In this document: positions 40,977-49,396 of the stretch, piece by piece
Layout of the letters: every line of letters starts with the position of its first letter
Position numbering within the stretch: the first letter of the stretch is position 1
DNA from: Perlabentimonas sp964554585
Lineage (GTDB): Bacteria > Bacteroidota > Bacteroidia > Bacteroidales > Tenuifilaceae
Length of the DNA stretch: 64,000 bases
Direction of reading: 5' to 3'
Assembly (NCBI GenBank): GCA_964554585.1
Contig: CAZKPD010000001.1
Span: 1 to 64,000, forward strand
Notes under the pieces: generated by a model
Told to the model about the DNA's origin: nothing
Databases searched by the model: none
The model's input: the letters and a program-made list of their open reading frames with translations, nothing else
Program-made: the position numbers and the translations under genes

Positions 40977-41543
40977 ATGGCAACAACTGCAGACTTTAGG
41001 AATGGATTGTGCATTGAATTTAATGGAAAGCTGTATACTATCGTTCAGTTTCAACACGTGAAACCCGGTAAGGGAGCAGCCTTTGTGCGTACGAAACTAA
41101 AAAACCTTGAAACCGGTAAAGTGATTGAGAATACCTTTAGTGCCGGAGTAAAAATTAATGACGTTAGGGTTGAACGTAGACCCTACCAGTTCCTTTATAA
41201 AGATGAGATGGGCTTCCATCTGATGCATCAGGAAACCTTTGAACAGATTACCGTAGACGAGCATATGTTTGAAAACTCCGATCTGATGAAAGAGGGGCAG
41301 TATGTTGAGGTTGTAGTGCATGCCGAGAAGGAAGCAGTGCTATCGTGCGAACTTCCTCCCTTTGTGGAGCTTGAGGTTACCTATACAGAACCAGGCCTGA
41401 AAGGGGACACCGCTTCATCCACAGCACTTAAACCGGCTACGCTAGAAACCGGAGCTAAGGTTAACGTTCCATTATTCATTGAGATTGGTCAAAAGATTAG
41501 GGTAGATTCCCGCACACGTGATTACTCTGAGCGAGTAAGATAG
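40977..41543 (+). CDS. efp: Elongation factor P
   Basis: 188 residues from ATG 40977 (MATTADFRNG), the normal EF-P length. Domain I has the loop VKPGKGAAFVR with the conserved Lys at the tip that is post-translationally modified in some bacteria; domains II and III are complete (TGAKVNVPLFIEIGQKIRVDSRTRDYSERV). EF-P frees ribosomes stalled at polyproline. Own promoter upstream; it appears to be a single-gene unit. Confidence 0.97.
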   Translation: MATTADFRNGLCIEFNGKLYTIVQFQHVKPGKGAAFVRTKLKNLETGKVIENTFSAGVKINDVRVERRPYQFLYKDEMGFHLMHQETFEQITVDEHMFENSDLMKEGQYVEVVVHAEKEAVLSCELPPFVELEVTYTEPGLKGDTASSTALKPATLETGAKVNVPLFIEIGQKIRVDSRTRDYSERVR

Positions 41544-41688
41544 GCTTTCGCTTGTTATCGGCCAAATTTTAATAAGATGTAAGTCTTTTTCTGCTATATG
41601 CTCCAAAGATGCTATTTTTAATGTAACTTAGTTTCGATGTTTTGGGGTAAAATCTGTGGTAGGGAAATATTAACTTTAACCGATTAAC

Positions 41689-42924
41689 ATGTCACTTAGC
41701 TCTTCCAAAAGGTTAATGTTAAGTACCTTTAAACTTAACACGCTGCTTGCTATGGCGCAAGCAATTAGCAGTGACATGAAGATTGATGACCTGCTAGAGC
41801 GGTTCCAAAGAATTCTAAACGATGATCTGGGCATTGATAGAGTCCTTTTTTTCTTGTACGAAGAGAATAAATGGAAGCTCCTTTTATCTAGCAATTGTCC
41901 TGCATCCATAAGTGATAATATTAGCGTTGAACGTGATCTGCTGGAACTTACTGAAATCTCTTTTGTAAGCACTTCGGACAACAAGGTGCTGCAAAAGTTT
42001 GATATCGTTATTCCGGTTATTCAGAACAATGCACAGGTTGCATATGTGCTTATAGCAGACACCAAAGAGGAGGCTAAAGGAGTGAGCGCTTCCATTAAGC
42101 ACCTTAACTTTGTTCAAACGCTTTCTATCATTATTTTTGTAGCCATTGAGAACCTCCGACTCTTCCACAAGGCCTTGCAACAGGAGGCTCTAAAGAAGGA
42201 GTTGGAGCTGGCTTCAAAAATGCAGAATCTGCTCATCCCAAATCAAGATACTTTACCACAAATCCCAGGTGTCAATATTCACGCTTACTACCAGCCACAC
42301 GCAGAGGTGGGCGGCGACTTTTTTGATGTGATTCAGCTTGAGCGTGGGGAGGTAGGATTCTGTATTGCCGACGTGTCGGGGAAGGGTATGCCTGCGGCAA
42401 TTCTTATGTCCAACTTTCAAGCCAACCTCAGAGCCTTATTTACCCAAGAGATTTCGCTTACAGGGCTCGTTGAGCGACTTAACGACCTAGTGATGGGCAC
42501 AGCCAAGGGAGAACGGTTTATTACCCTTTTCATTGGGAGATATAACCCCACACGTCGAACATTAGAGTATATAAATGCAGGTCATAACCCTCCACTGTTT
42601 TGCGATGATAATCATGAGCAGCTTGTATTCCTTGATACAGGGTGTGTAGGGCTGGGTATGGTAGATGAGATTCCCGTGATTAATGTGGGTACTCTTAAGG
42701 TTGTTCCATCTTCCAAGTTGTTGTGCTATACCGATGGGCTTGTGGAGTACTCAGCCAATGGAGAGGTAGTATTGGACTATAGCCTCCTAGAGAATAGCAT
42801 CTCCAATGGCAAGAGCATAAATCAAAATGTGGAGGAAATTGTTCATACCCGAACCCAGCAGGTTAAAGAGGGTCAAATAATGGTGTTTGACGATATCTCA
42901 ATTTTAGGATTCGATTTTTCCTAA
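41689..42924 (+). CDS. GAF-SpoIIE (PP2C) serine phosphatase
   Basis: 411 residues. N-terminal GAF-like domain (about residues 10-160; DIVIPVIQNNAQVAYVLIADT), linker helix ELASKMQNLLIPNQDTLPQI, and PP2C/SpoIIE catalytic domain: HAEVGGDFFDVIQL near 203, FCIADVSGKGMPAAILMSNF near 223-242, INAGHNPPLF near 296, LCYTDGLVE near 343. All metal-binding Asp present. Such RsbU-like phosphatases act in partner switching with anti-sigma systems, but no RsbV/W gene is near. Confidence 0.9.
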   Translation: MSLSSSKRLMLSTFKLNTLLAMAQAISSDMKIDDLLERFQRILNDDLGIDRVLFFLYEENKWKLLLSSNCPASISDNISVERDLLELTEISFVSTSDNKVLQKFDIVIPVIQNNAQVAYVLIADTKEEAKGVSASIKHLNFVQTLSIIIFVAIENLRLFHKALQQEALKKELELASKMQNLLIPNQDTLPQIPGVNIHAYYQPHAEVGGDFFDVIQLERGEVGFCIADVSGKGMPAAILMSNFQANLRALFTQEISLTGLVERLNDLVMGTAKGERFITLFIGRYNPTRRTLEYINAGHNPPLFCDDNHEQLVFLDTGCVGLGMVDEIPVINVGTLKVVPSSKLLCYTDGLVEYSANGEVVLDYSLLENSISNGKSINQNVEEIVHTRTQQVKEGQIMVFDDISILGFDFS

Positions 42925-44364
42925 GTCTTCCTTTCTGTCCCTATTTTTATAGTAGTACTCAAGGGCTACTATTATGGCCATGGACCCCCAAAAGGGTGCA
43001 GCAATCTTATCCATATCCAAAAAGTTATTCATAAAAGCATGAGAGATATAGGTGGTAAGACCCATGATACTGGCAATAACAAGGGTTCGATGCTCACGTG
43101 AGATATTTGGTTTTTTTATCAACTTAAATGCGGTGAGCAACGCAAAAACCCAGATAGCAATAAAAGCTATGGTTGCAGGTAATCCCGATTCGGACATTAG
43201 CCCCAGATATTCGCTATGGGCATTGCCCCAGGTGCCAAAGTTTGTGCTGATAATGGTTTTGTTGTAACTTTTTTGGAATGGAGCGTATTGGAACTGGTAA
43301 GTGCCTGGACCCCAGCCAAACAAAGGCTTTTCTTTAAACATCTCCCAAGCAGCATCCCATCGGTTGATACGTTCAAGGTTTGAGGCATCCGAACGGATAT
43401 TATACATGGATTTGATATGCTCGGCAAAGTCACCGCTTGAGTCGGTAGTATTTCGCTCCATTCGGTAGATAATCTCGTGCTGGAACGAAAAAAACAAACC
43501 CATAAGCACAGCCCCTGTAATAAGGATGGTTCGGAACTTAATCTTCAACCAGATAAGCCCCCATACACCTATGGCCAGCACAAGGCTTAGCCAAGCTGCA
43601 CGTGAGTAGGAGAGGACAAGCGCAAACACAAAATAGCCCACCATTGTCCAGCTCAAAACTTTGGCTATGCCGTTTTTAGCGTTAACGGCCATTGCCATGG
43701 CAAAGGGTACCATAAAAGCCAGCGTTGCCCCATATGAAGTGTGATCAACAAACAATGGAGAGGGAGATCTGTAAGCTGCCTGGTGATTGAATAGGCCACT
43801 GGATGCTTGGTTAAGTATGGCATATAAGGCAGCTATGCCAAGTCCGGCCAGGAATAGCCAAATAAATCGATTGATCTGCTTAGGGTTGTTCTTAAAAATA
43901 TAATAGCTGAGGTAGAAGAAAATGCCTAAGAACCAGAATCGAACTAAGACGTATTTTAAAGATACAATAGGCATTTCGCTTGGGAATATAGCGATTAGCA
44001 TCCACCCTAGGTAAAAAAGCATGGAGATAAAAACCGGATGCTTAAGCAGTTCCTTTTGGAAAAAATTCTCTTGCATTGACCTTAGGATGATCATCACGAG
44101 CAGAAAGACCAGCATGGGCTCGGTGGGAAACCAGAAGTCAAAATCGAGTCCTGGGACTAGCACCCTAAGCGAAACAGACAGGGGTACCAGCAGCGCCAAC
44201 CCAAAAAACAGGATTTTGGGAGCAAAAAACACCCACATTCCCACCAGTAGTGCAAATGGGATAAGGCTGACTAAATAGGATTGGTGAAGGGTAAAGTATG
44301 CATTTACACCAATAAAAGCAAGGCTAAAAAAAATGATCAGCAGTATGTCAACCAGCTTTTTCAC
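42904..44364 (-). CDS. O-antigen ligase family membrane protein
   Basis: 486 residues with 11-12 TM helices. Wzy_C/O-antigen ligase signatures: the segment KPLFGWGPGTYQFQYAPF near 345-362 followed by GTWGNAHSEYLGLMSESGLPATI, including the conserved H of the large loop. It joins or polymerises O-units in the inner membrane. It shares one base with the end of the Wzz-like gene and overlaps the convergent SpoIIE gene by 21 bases. Confidence 0.9.
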   Translation of the reverse strand: MKKLVDILLIIFFSLAFIGVNAYFTLHQSYLVSLIPFALLVGMWVFFAPKILFFGLALLVPLSVSLRVLVPGLDFDFWFPTEPMLVFLLVMIILRSMQENFFQKELLKHPVFISMLFYLGWMLIAIFPSEMPIVSLKYVLVRFWFLGIFFYLSYYIFKNNPKQINRFIWLFLAGLGIAALYAILNQASSGLFNHQAAYRSPSPLFVDHTSYGATLAFMVPFAMAMAVNAKNGIAKVLSWTMVGYFVFALVLSYSRAAWLSLVLAIGVWGLIWLKIKFRTILITGAVLMGLFFSFQHEIIYRMERNTTDSSGDFAEHIKSMYNIRSDASNLERINRWDAAWEMFKEKPLFGWGPGTYQFQYAPFQKSYNKTIISTNFGTWGNAHSEYLGLMSESGLPATIAFIAIWVFALLTAFKLIKKPNISREHRTLVIASIMGLTTYISHAFMNNFLDMDKIAAPFWGSMAIIVALEYYYKNRDRKEDLGKIES

Positions 44365-45380
44365 TAATCTTTTTTATGCAGAATGGAGTGTCGGAAAAAG
44401 TCAATAAAAATAGAAATAAACACCGCAAAGAAGAGTGCTGATAGGGTTGATACCACAACAATAACGGCCTTTTTGGGCTTTGCTTTTTTATCCGATGGGG
44501 TTGCTCGGTCAACAACAAAGAACGAAGGAACTTCGCCTTCAGCTTCAATGGCAAGAAAGTGTAGGCCCTCTTCCATACCAACAATATGCTTCGATTTGTT
44601 TTCAATGGTAAAGGCATATCGGGTAAATTGGGCACCATGCAAAGAGAGCTCCTCCATGTAGGACTTAATCCTTTTGGCCGCATCAGTTTTACCTGATGAT
44701 AGCGCTTCGGCATACGCTTTGGTTACCTCTTTGGCTTGGTTTGGTAGGTCGAGAACGCCTTTTGACATAACCAAAGACATGCTATCGGTTAGCTGATAAA
44801 ATTCGTTTAAGGCTTTTTGGTATTGTTCTTTCGCAGTTTCATAGGCCTTATGGGCCAGTTCGCCCTTAATACTTCGCATTAGGCTGTCGGCAACTGTAAT
44901 GGTTGTGTTGGCAATCTGGGCTGCTTTGGCAGGGTTTGAGTCAAAAGCAGTAACTTTAACAGTGCGGTAGTGAGTTCGACTAGAAGAGACATTCGAAGAG
45001 AAGATACCATGGATCTTAAATAGCGCATGTGATCCTTGGGGGTTAACTCCATAGTAATTATATAGATTCTCCTTGTCAATTACTATATCCCTAAGGGTTT
45101 CTGACGATAGGATCTGTAATAGATGTTCAACCTCTTCATCCTCACCAAAAACGGTAATCCCATCGGAGCGGGTAGAGACAAACATATCCTTTGAGGCTTG
45201 TGATGCCGAGCTAGGAATGAGGATTGCTGAGGATTTATACATGGGAGTGATTAGGAAGGAGATAACCAAGGATACTACTAATGCAACCACAGTAATGCCC
45301 AAGAGTATGTATTTTCGCTTCCACACAGACTGAACCAGTGCGGTTCCGTTAAGGTTAAAATCGGTTTGCTGTTTTTCCAT
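44364..45380 (-). CDS. Wzz-type polysaccharide chain-length protein
   Basis: 338 residues from ATG 45380 (MEKQQTDFNLNG). Wzz topology: first TM near residues 24-45 (ILLGITVVALVVSLVISFLI, then TPMYKSSAILIPSS, the family start), a long periplasmic coiled-coil region, a basic stretch, and a second TM near 300-325 (AVIVVVSTLSALFFAVFISIFI) after the Pro-rich-like KAKPKK. It sets O-chain length with the ligase/polymerase gene downstream. Confidence 0.88.
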   Translation of the reverse strand: MEKQQTDFNLNGTALVQSVWKRKYILLGITVVALVVSLVISFLITPMYKSSAILIPSSASQASKDMFVSTRSDGITVFGEDEEVEHLLQILSSETLRDIVIDKENLYNYYGVNPQGSHALFKIHGIFSSNVSSSRTHYRTVKVTAFDSNPAKAAQIANTTITVADSLMRSIKGELAHKAYETAKEQYQKALNEFYQLTDSMSLVMSKGVLDLPNQAKEVTKAYAEALSSGKTDAAKRIKSYMEELSLHGAQFTRYAFTIENKSKHIVGMEEGLHFLAIEAEGEVPSFFVVDRATPSDKKAKPKKAVIVVVSTLSALFFAVFISIFIDFFRHSILHKKD

Positions 45381-45390
45381 GATGTTCTTA

Positions 45391-46683
45391 CTATTCAACT
45401 CTGATTAGGTAATAATTTTTTTTCCCTTTTTGAACAAGAAGATACTTGCTATTGATAAGATGCGAATGGTTAACCATAAGTTCGGCATCGTTTACTCTTT
45501 CTTTGTTGAGACTCACACCTCCGCCCTGAACCGTTCTTCGGAGTTCACCCTTTGAGGGGAAAATATCCGTTTTCTCCACTACCAGTTCTGAAAGTGGAAT
45601 ACCGCTCTCCATAACGGATAAAGGAATGCTGTACATGGGCACACCATCAAAAACGGCTAAAAGCGTGTTTTCGTCTATGCGAAATAGAATTTCTGAGGTT
45701 GATTTTCCGAAAAGAATTTCTGATGCTTCCACTGCCGTTTCGTAATCCTCCTGGGAGTGAATCATAATGGTTAGCTCTTTGGCCAGCTCTTTTTGCAGCT
45801 GACGCTGATGCGGTGCCTCTTGGTGCCTCTTAACGAGTTCATTAATGGATTGCTCGTCAAGTAGGGTGAAAATCTTAATGTACCTTTCCGCATCTTCATC
45901 AGAAGAGTTTAGCCAGAATTGGTAAAATTTGTAGGGCGTGGTTAGGTTGCGGTCGAGCCAGATATTCCCCTCTTCGGTTTTCCCAAATTTACCCCCATCG
46001 GCTTTGGTTATTAGCGGGCAGGTTAAGGCAAAGGCCTCACCTCCAATCTTACGTCTTATAAGTTCCGTTCCTGTAACAATATTCCCCCACTGATCCGATC
46101 CGCCCATTTGCAGCTTACAGCTGTAGTTCTCGTAGAGATGCAAAAAATCAGTTGCCTGAACCAGCTGGTAGGTAAACTCGGTGAATGAGAGCCCCATGCC
46201 GGATTCGCCGCTGATTCTCTTTTTTACCGAATCTTTACTCATCATGTAGTTTACTGTGATATGCTTGCCAATATCACGAATAAAATCGAGAAAAGAGAAC
46301 TTCTTCATCCAGTCGTAGTTGTTCACCATAATGGCAGCATTGGGGGCTTGCGAGTCGAAATCGAGCAATCGGCTCAGCTGACTTTTAATGCTCTCTTGGT
46401 TGTGCCTAAGGGTGGCCTCATCCAACAGGTTGCGCTCTTGCGATTTACCCGAAGGGTCGCCAATCATTCCGGTAGCTCCGCCCACCAACACAATGGGTTT
46501 ATGGCCTAAGCGTTGTAAATGTTTAAGCATCATAACCGAAACCAGATGGCCAATGTGTAGAGAATCGGCAGTGGGGTCTATCCCAACGTAGGCTGAGGTC
46601 ATCTCCTTTTGTAACTGCTCCTCAGTTCCGGGCATTATGTCGTGAATCATTCCACGCCACTCAAGTTCTTTAACAAAGTTCAT
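45391..46683 (-). CDS. tyrS: Tyrosyl-tRNA synthetase
   Basis: 430 residues. Class I signature HIGH at DSLHIGHLVSV near 37; GATGMIGDPSGKSQERNLL; QVDLQMGGSDQWGN-type site (KLQMGGSDQWGNI near 193); second signature KFGKT replacing KMSKS (GGKFGKTEEGN near 230); C-terminal S4 RNA-binding domain (LRRTVQGGGVSLNKERV). Full length for bacterial TyrRS. 49 bases downstream of cvpA's stop region. Confidence 0.97.
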   Translation of the reverse strand: MNFVKELEWRGMIHDIMPGTEEQLQKEMTSAYVGIDPTADSLHIGHLVSVMMLKHLQRLGHKPIVLVGGATGMIGDPSGKSQERNLLDEATLRHNQESIKSQLSRLLDFDSQAPNAAIMVNNYDWMKKFSFLDFIRDIGKHITVNYMMSKDSVKKRISGESGMGLSFTEFTYQLVQATDFLHLYENYSCKLQMGGSDQWGNIVTGTELIRRKIGGEAFALTCPLITKADGGKFGKTEEGNIWLDRNLTTPYKFYQFWLNSSDEDAERYIKIFTLLDEQSINELVKRHQEAPHQRQLQKELAKELTIMIHSQEDYETAVEASEILFGKSTSEILFRIDENTLLAVFDGVPMYSIPLSVMESGIPLSELVVEKTDIFPSKGELRRTVQGGGVSLNKERVNDAELMVNHSHLINSKYLLVQKGKKNYYLIRVE

Positions 46684-46731
46684 GGGTAAAAAATTTGCGC
46701 AAAGATAAAAAATTAAAGGCTAATACATAGC

Positions 46732-47274
46732 TTACTGCTGGTTATCGCCATGTTTGTCTAAATCAAAGGTGTCTTCAAAAGTGGCCTTAAGTTCTTCAAA
46801 CCTAAGGTAGGGATAGATTGTGGGAGCAATACTCTTTATGGGGTTGTAGAGTATGGATTTTTCTCCAAAATCGTTGGGGATTAGCTTGAACCGTTGGTTC
46901 AGATTTTCTAGAAGAATAAGAATGACACTAATAATAAGAGCCATTTGTAAAATGCCAAAAACAGCGCCGAGCACTTTGTTTACAATGCCAAGTGGAGTTA
47001 AATTCACCAGCTTTTCCACTATAATACCTAAAAAGTGAATACCAACCAAAAGGGCTGTAAAAGTGATAGCAAAAGCGATAAGGGATAGGTATTTGGTATT
47101 TACCGTGAAATGGTCGGCAATAAGTCGGGCAGTGAAATCGGAAAAATGAATAGCCCCCCAAATCCCTAAAATTAACCCGATTAGTTTGGTTGCTTGGCCT
47201 ATAAATCCTTTTCGTATGCCAATAAACCCGGCAACAATTAGAATTCCCAATAGGATAATATCCAGAATAACCAT
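46732..47274 (-). CDS. CvpA family membrane protein
   Basis: 180 residues. Four TM helices and the CvpA pattern: ILIVAGFIGIRKGFIGQATKL near 13-33, LGAVFGILQMALIISVILIL. In E. coli CvpA is needed for colicin V production; in Bacteroidota such genes are widespread and unclear. Lies between tyrS and the polyprenyl synthase, 11 bases after the latter. Confidence 0.85.
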   Translation of the reverse strand: MVILDIILLGILIVAGFIGIRKGFIGQATKLIGLILGIWGAIHFSDFTARLIADHFTVNTKYLSLIAFAITFTALLVGIHFLGIIVEKLVNLTPLGIVNKVLGAVFGILQMALIISVILILLENLNQRFKLIPNDFGEKSILYNPIKSIAPTIYPYLRFEELKATFEDTFDLDKHGDNQQ

Positions 47275-47285
47275 AGCTGAAAATT

Positions 47286-48260
47286 TTAAAGTTTTCTCTT
47301 TATAGTGTAATCTACCAGATGAACTAGTGACGATTTGAATTCCGAGGCGGGATAGGTGTCCAAAAGTTCATGAGCTCGATTTGCATATTGGTTCATTATC
47401 TCCGTAGCATAATTGATACCTCCATTTTCAATGGTAAACTGAATCACTTCTTCCACAGCCTTTTGGCTATGTTTGCTCTTGCGCATAAGCGCACGTATGC
47501 GAGCTTGCTCTTTAGGGCTCGCCTTCGACAATGCATGGATTAGGGGAAGGGTTAGCTTGTGCTCTTTAATATCGTTGCCTGTGGGTTTGCCTATCAAGTT
47601 TTTTGCCTCATAGTCAAAAATATCATCCTTAATCTGAAAGGCTAGCCCCAAATACTCTCCAAACTTGTACATCTTTTCTTGCTGTTCCGATGTAGTTCCT
47701 GCTGCTTGGGCTCCGGTTACAGCGCAGGCAGCAATGAGGGTTGCCGTTTTTTTTCGAATTATCTCAAAGTAGGTTTCCTCATCCACATTCATCTTTCGCG
47801 ATTGGTCAATCTGCATTAGCTCTCCTTCGCTCATCTCTTGAACTGCTTTGCTAATATGCTTCAAAAGTTCGTACTCATTATTCTCAACAGCAATAAGCAA
47901 TCCTTTGGAAAGAAGAAAATCGCCGGCCAGAACAGCAATTTTCGATCGCCAAAGCGCACTTATGGAAAAGGCCCCACGACGTTCGTAGGCTTCATCTACC
48001 ACATCATCGTGCATAAGAGTGGCTGTGTGTAAAAGTTCAATCATCGCCGCAGCCACATAGGTTGAATGATTTATATCACCATTTAGCCCCGAGGACAGAA
48101 AGACCAGCTGCGGTCTAATCTGTTTCCCTTTTCGTCGGTATATGTAGTTGGTAATGGTTTTTAGCAGGGGCACCTTACTGCTCATCACATCGCCAAAATA
48201 CACCTCGAATTTCTGCATCTCTTGGGCAATGGGCTCTCTGATACTGTTGGAGTTTACCAC
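47286..48260 (-). CDS. All-trans polyprenyl diphosphate synthase
   Basis: 324 residues. Aspartate-rich motifs: first LMHDDVVDEAYERRGA near 85-100 (DDxxD-type DDVVD), second QIKDDIFDYEAK near 210. It adds isopentenyl units to make a long polyprenyl chain, such as the menaquinone side chain. N-terminal ENY-type KIMQKFEVYF region and C-terminal LVHLVDYTIKRKL are typical. Co-directional with cvpA and tyrS. Confidence 0.95.
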   Translation of the reverse strand: MVNSNSIREPIAQEMQKFEVYFGDVMSSKVPLLKTITNYIYRRKGKQIRPQLVFLSSGLNGDINHSTYVAAAMIELLHTATLMHDDVVDEAYERRGAFSISALWRSKIAVLAGDFLLSKGLLIAVENNEYELLKHISKAVQEMSEGELMQIDQSRKMNVDEETYFEIIRKKTATLIAACAVTGAQAAGTTSEQQEKMYKFGEYLGLAFQIKDDIFDYEAKNLIGKPTGNDIKEHKLTLPLIHALSKASPKEQARIRALMRKSKHSQKAVEEVIQFTIENGGINYATEIMNQYANRAHELLDTYPASEFKSSLVHLVDYTIKRKL

Positions 48261-48337
48261 AGGTGAAAGGTGTTAAAGTTTAGTTCAGCAAAATAACAAT
48301 ATTTTATCATCAAGGTTGTATATTTTCACTTTATCTT

Positions 48338-48372
48338 CACGAATTAAGAGTGATAACAATTCGTGTTTTTTT
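48338..48372 (+). terminator. Terminator-like palindrome with no gene before it on that strand
   Basis: cacgaatt (48338-48345) pairs with aattcgtg (48358-48365), followed by seven T on the plus strand. The nearest upstream gene reads the other way, so it either ends a small transcript or serves as an operator for the gene at 48471. Confidence 0.45.
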
Positions 48373-48439
48373 CAAAAAAGGCATGAGTATATGCTCCAAA
48401 AGAAAAAATAGGCATTGAGTATTAGTTCTAGGATATTTC

Positions 48440-48447
48440 TATATTTG
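48440..48447 (+). promoter_or_regulatory. -7 element before the ArsR-type gene
   Basis: TATATTTG fits TAnnTTTG, 24 bases before the start codon at 48471. Confidence 0.4.
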
Positions 48448-48470
48448 TAGTTCATCAAATTTTTAGAAAC

Positions 48471-48770
48471 ATGGGGGGAATTAAAGATGTTAGGGTTGAA
48501 GATCTGGAACATGCGGCCGGAATGCTTAAGGCCATGGCTCACCCTATGCGAATGGCAATACTTACCCTGCTAGAAGACGGCAAACGGTTAACCGTTACCC
48601 AAATATATGAAGCTTTGAAGATTGAGCAATCAACCACTTCGCACCATTTGGGTATTCTTAAAGATAAAGGCGTTTTAGCTTCGAAACGTGATGGGAAGAA
48701 TACATTCTATTTCTTGAGGAATAACAACCTGTCAACCATTATGGAGTGCCTGAAAAAGTGCAATGCATAA
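48471..48770 (+). CDS. ArsR-type HTH regulator
   Basis: 99 residues. Winged helix with LEHAAGMLKAMAHPMRMAIL near 12-31, LTVTQIYEALKIEQSTTSHHL near 39-59, GVLASKRDGKNTFYFLRNN. The usual ArsR metal-binding Cys in the recognition helix is absent; a lone Cys is near the C terminus (LKKCNA), so a metal may not be the signal. Likely a stand-alone regulator upstream of queD. Confidence 0.9.
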   Translation: MGGIKDVRVEDLEHAAGMLKAMAHPMRMAILTLLEDGKRLTVTQIYEALKIEQSTTSHHLGILKDKGVLASKRDGKNTFYFLRNNNLSTIMECLKKCNA

Positions 48771-48818
48771 ATGGCTAACCGGTTGGCTCACCCTTACTTT
48801 GCCCAATAAAATCAGGTT

Positions 48819-49265
48819 ATGGCAATCATTCGTTTAACCAAGGAGTTTACCTTTGAAATGGCCCACGCGCTAGAGGGCTATGATGGGCCGTGTAAAAATA
48901 TTCATGGACATTCCTACAAGCTAGAGGTTACCATTATTGGAGAGCCATGCAAGGATATGAATGCCTCCAACTACGGAATGGTGATGGATTTTGGACAGCT
49001 CAAACGAATTGTTAACGAGGAGGTTGTTCAACGATTTGATCATGTACTTCTGATACCCATAAATAGTGCGCTATATAAAAAACGGGATGAGTTGCCCTTA
49101 GGTAAAATTTTGGCTGTTGATTTTCAGCCCACCTGCGAGAATTTGCTCATCTATATCGCTCCACTAATTTCCCAAAGATTACCCCAGTCTGTTAAGCTGT
49201 TTAGGCTTAAGTTGCATGAAACGGCCACCAGCTATGGGGAGTGGATTGCCGACGATAATCGTTAA
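48819..49265 (+). CDS. queD: 6-carboxy-tetrahydropterin synthase QueD
   Basis: 148 residues. Zinc-binding His in FEMAHALEGYDGPCKNIHGHSYKLEVTI (residues about 10-37: H15, H28, H30), catalytic Cys in GPCKNIHGH, DFGQLKRIV and E in a later LKLHETATSYGEW. It makes 6-carboxytetrahydropterin from dihydroneopterin triphosphate in queuosine/7-deazaguanine synthesis. No other queuosine genes are visible. Confidence 0.93.
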   Translation: MAIIRLTKEFTFEMAHALEGYDGPCKNIHGHSYKLEVTIIGEPCKDMNASNYGMVMDFGQLKRIVNEEVVQRFDHVLLIPINSALYKKRDELPLGKILAVDFQPTCENLLIYIAPLISQRLPQSVKLFRLKLHETATSYGEWIADDNR

Positions 49266-49396
49266 AACTCAATGGGGCGGAGCTCTAAAAGAGAGAGTGG
49301 GCAAATAGCGAATACTGTTTTTATTTCGTATTTTTGATAATGCATAACCCAATGGTTATGCATTGTTTGTATTACTGCTTCAATAAACCCTTTTAT

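Noticed and set aside
45381..45398. TTG start for the Wzz-type gene
   Set aside because: ATG 45380 is present and gives the usual N terminus.
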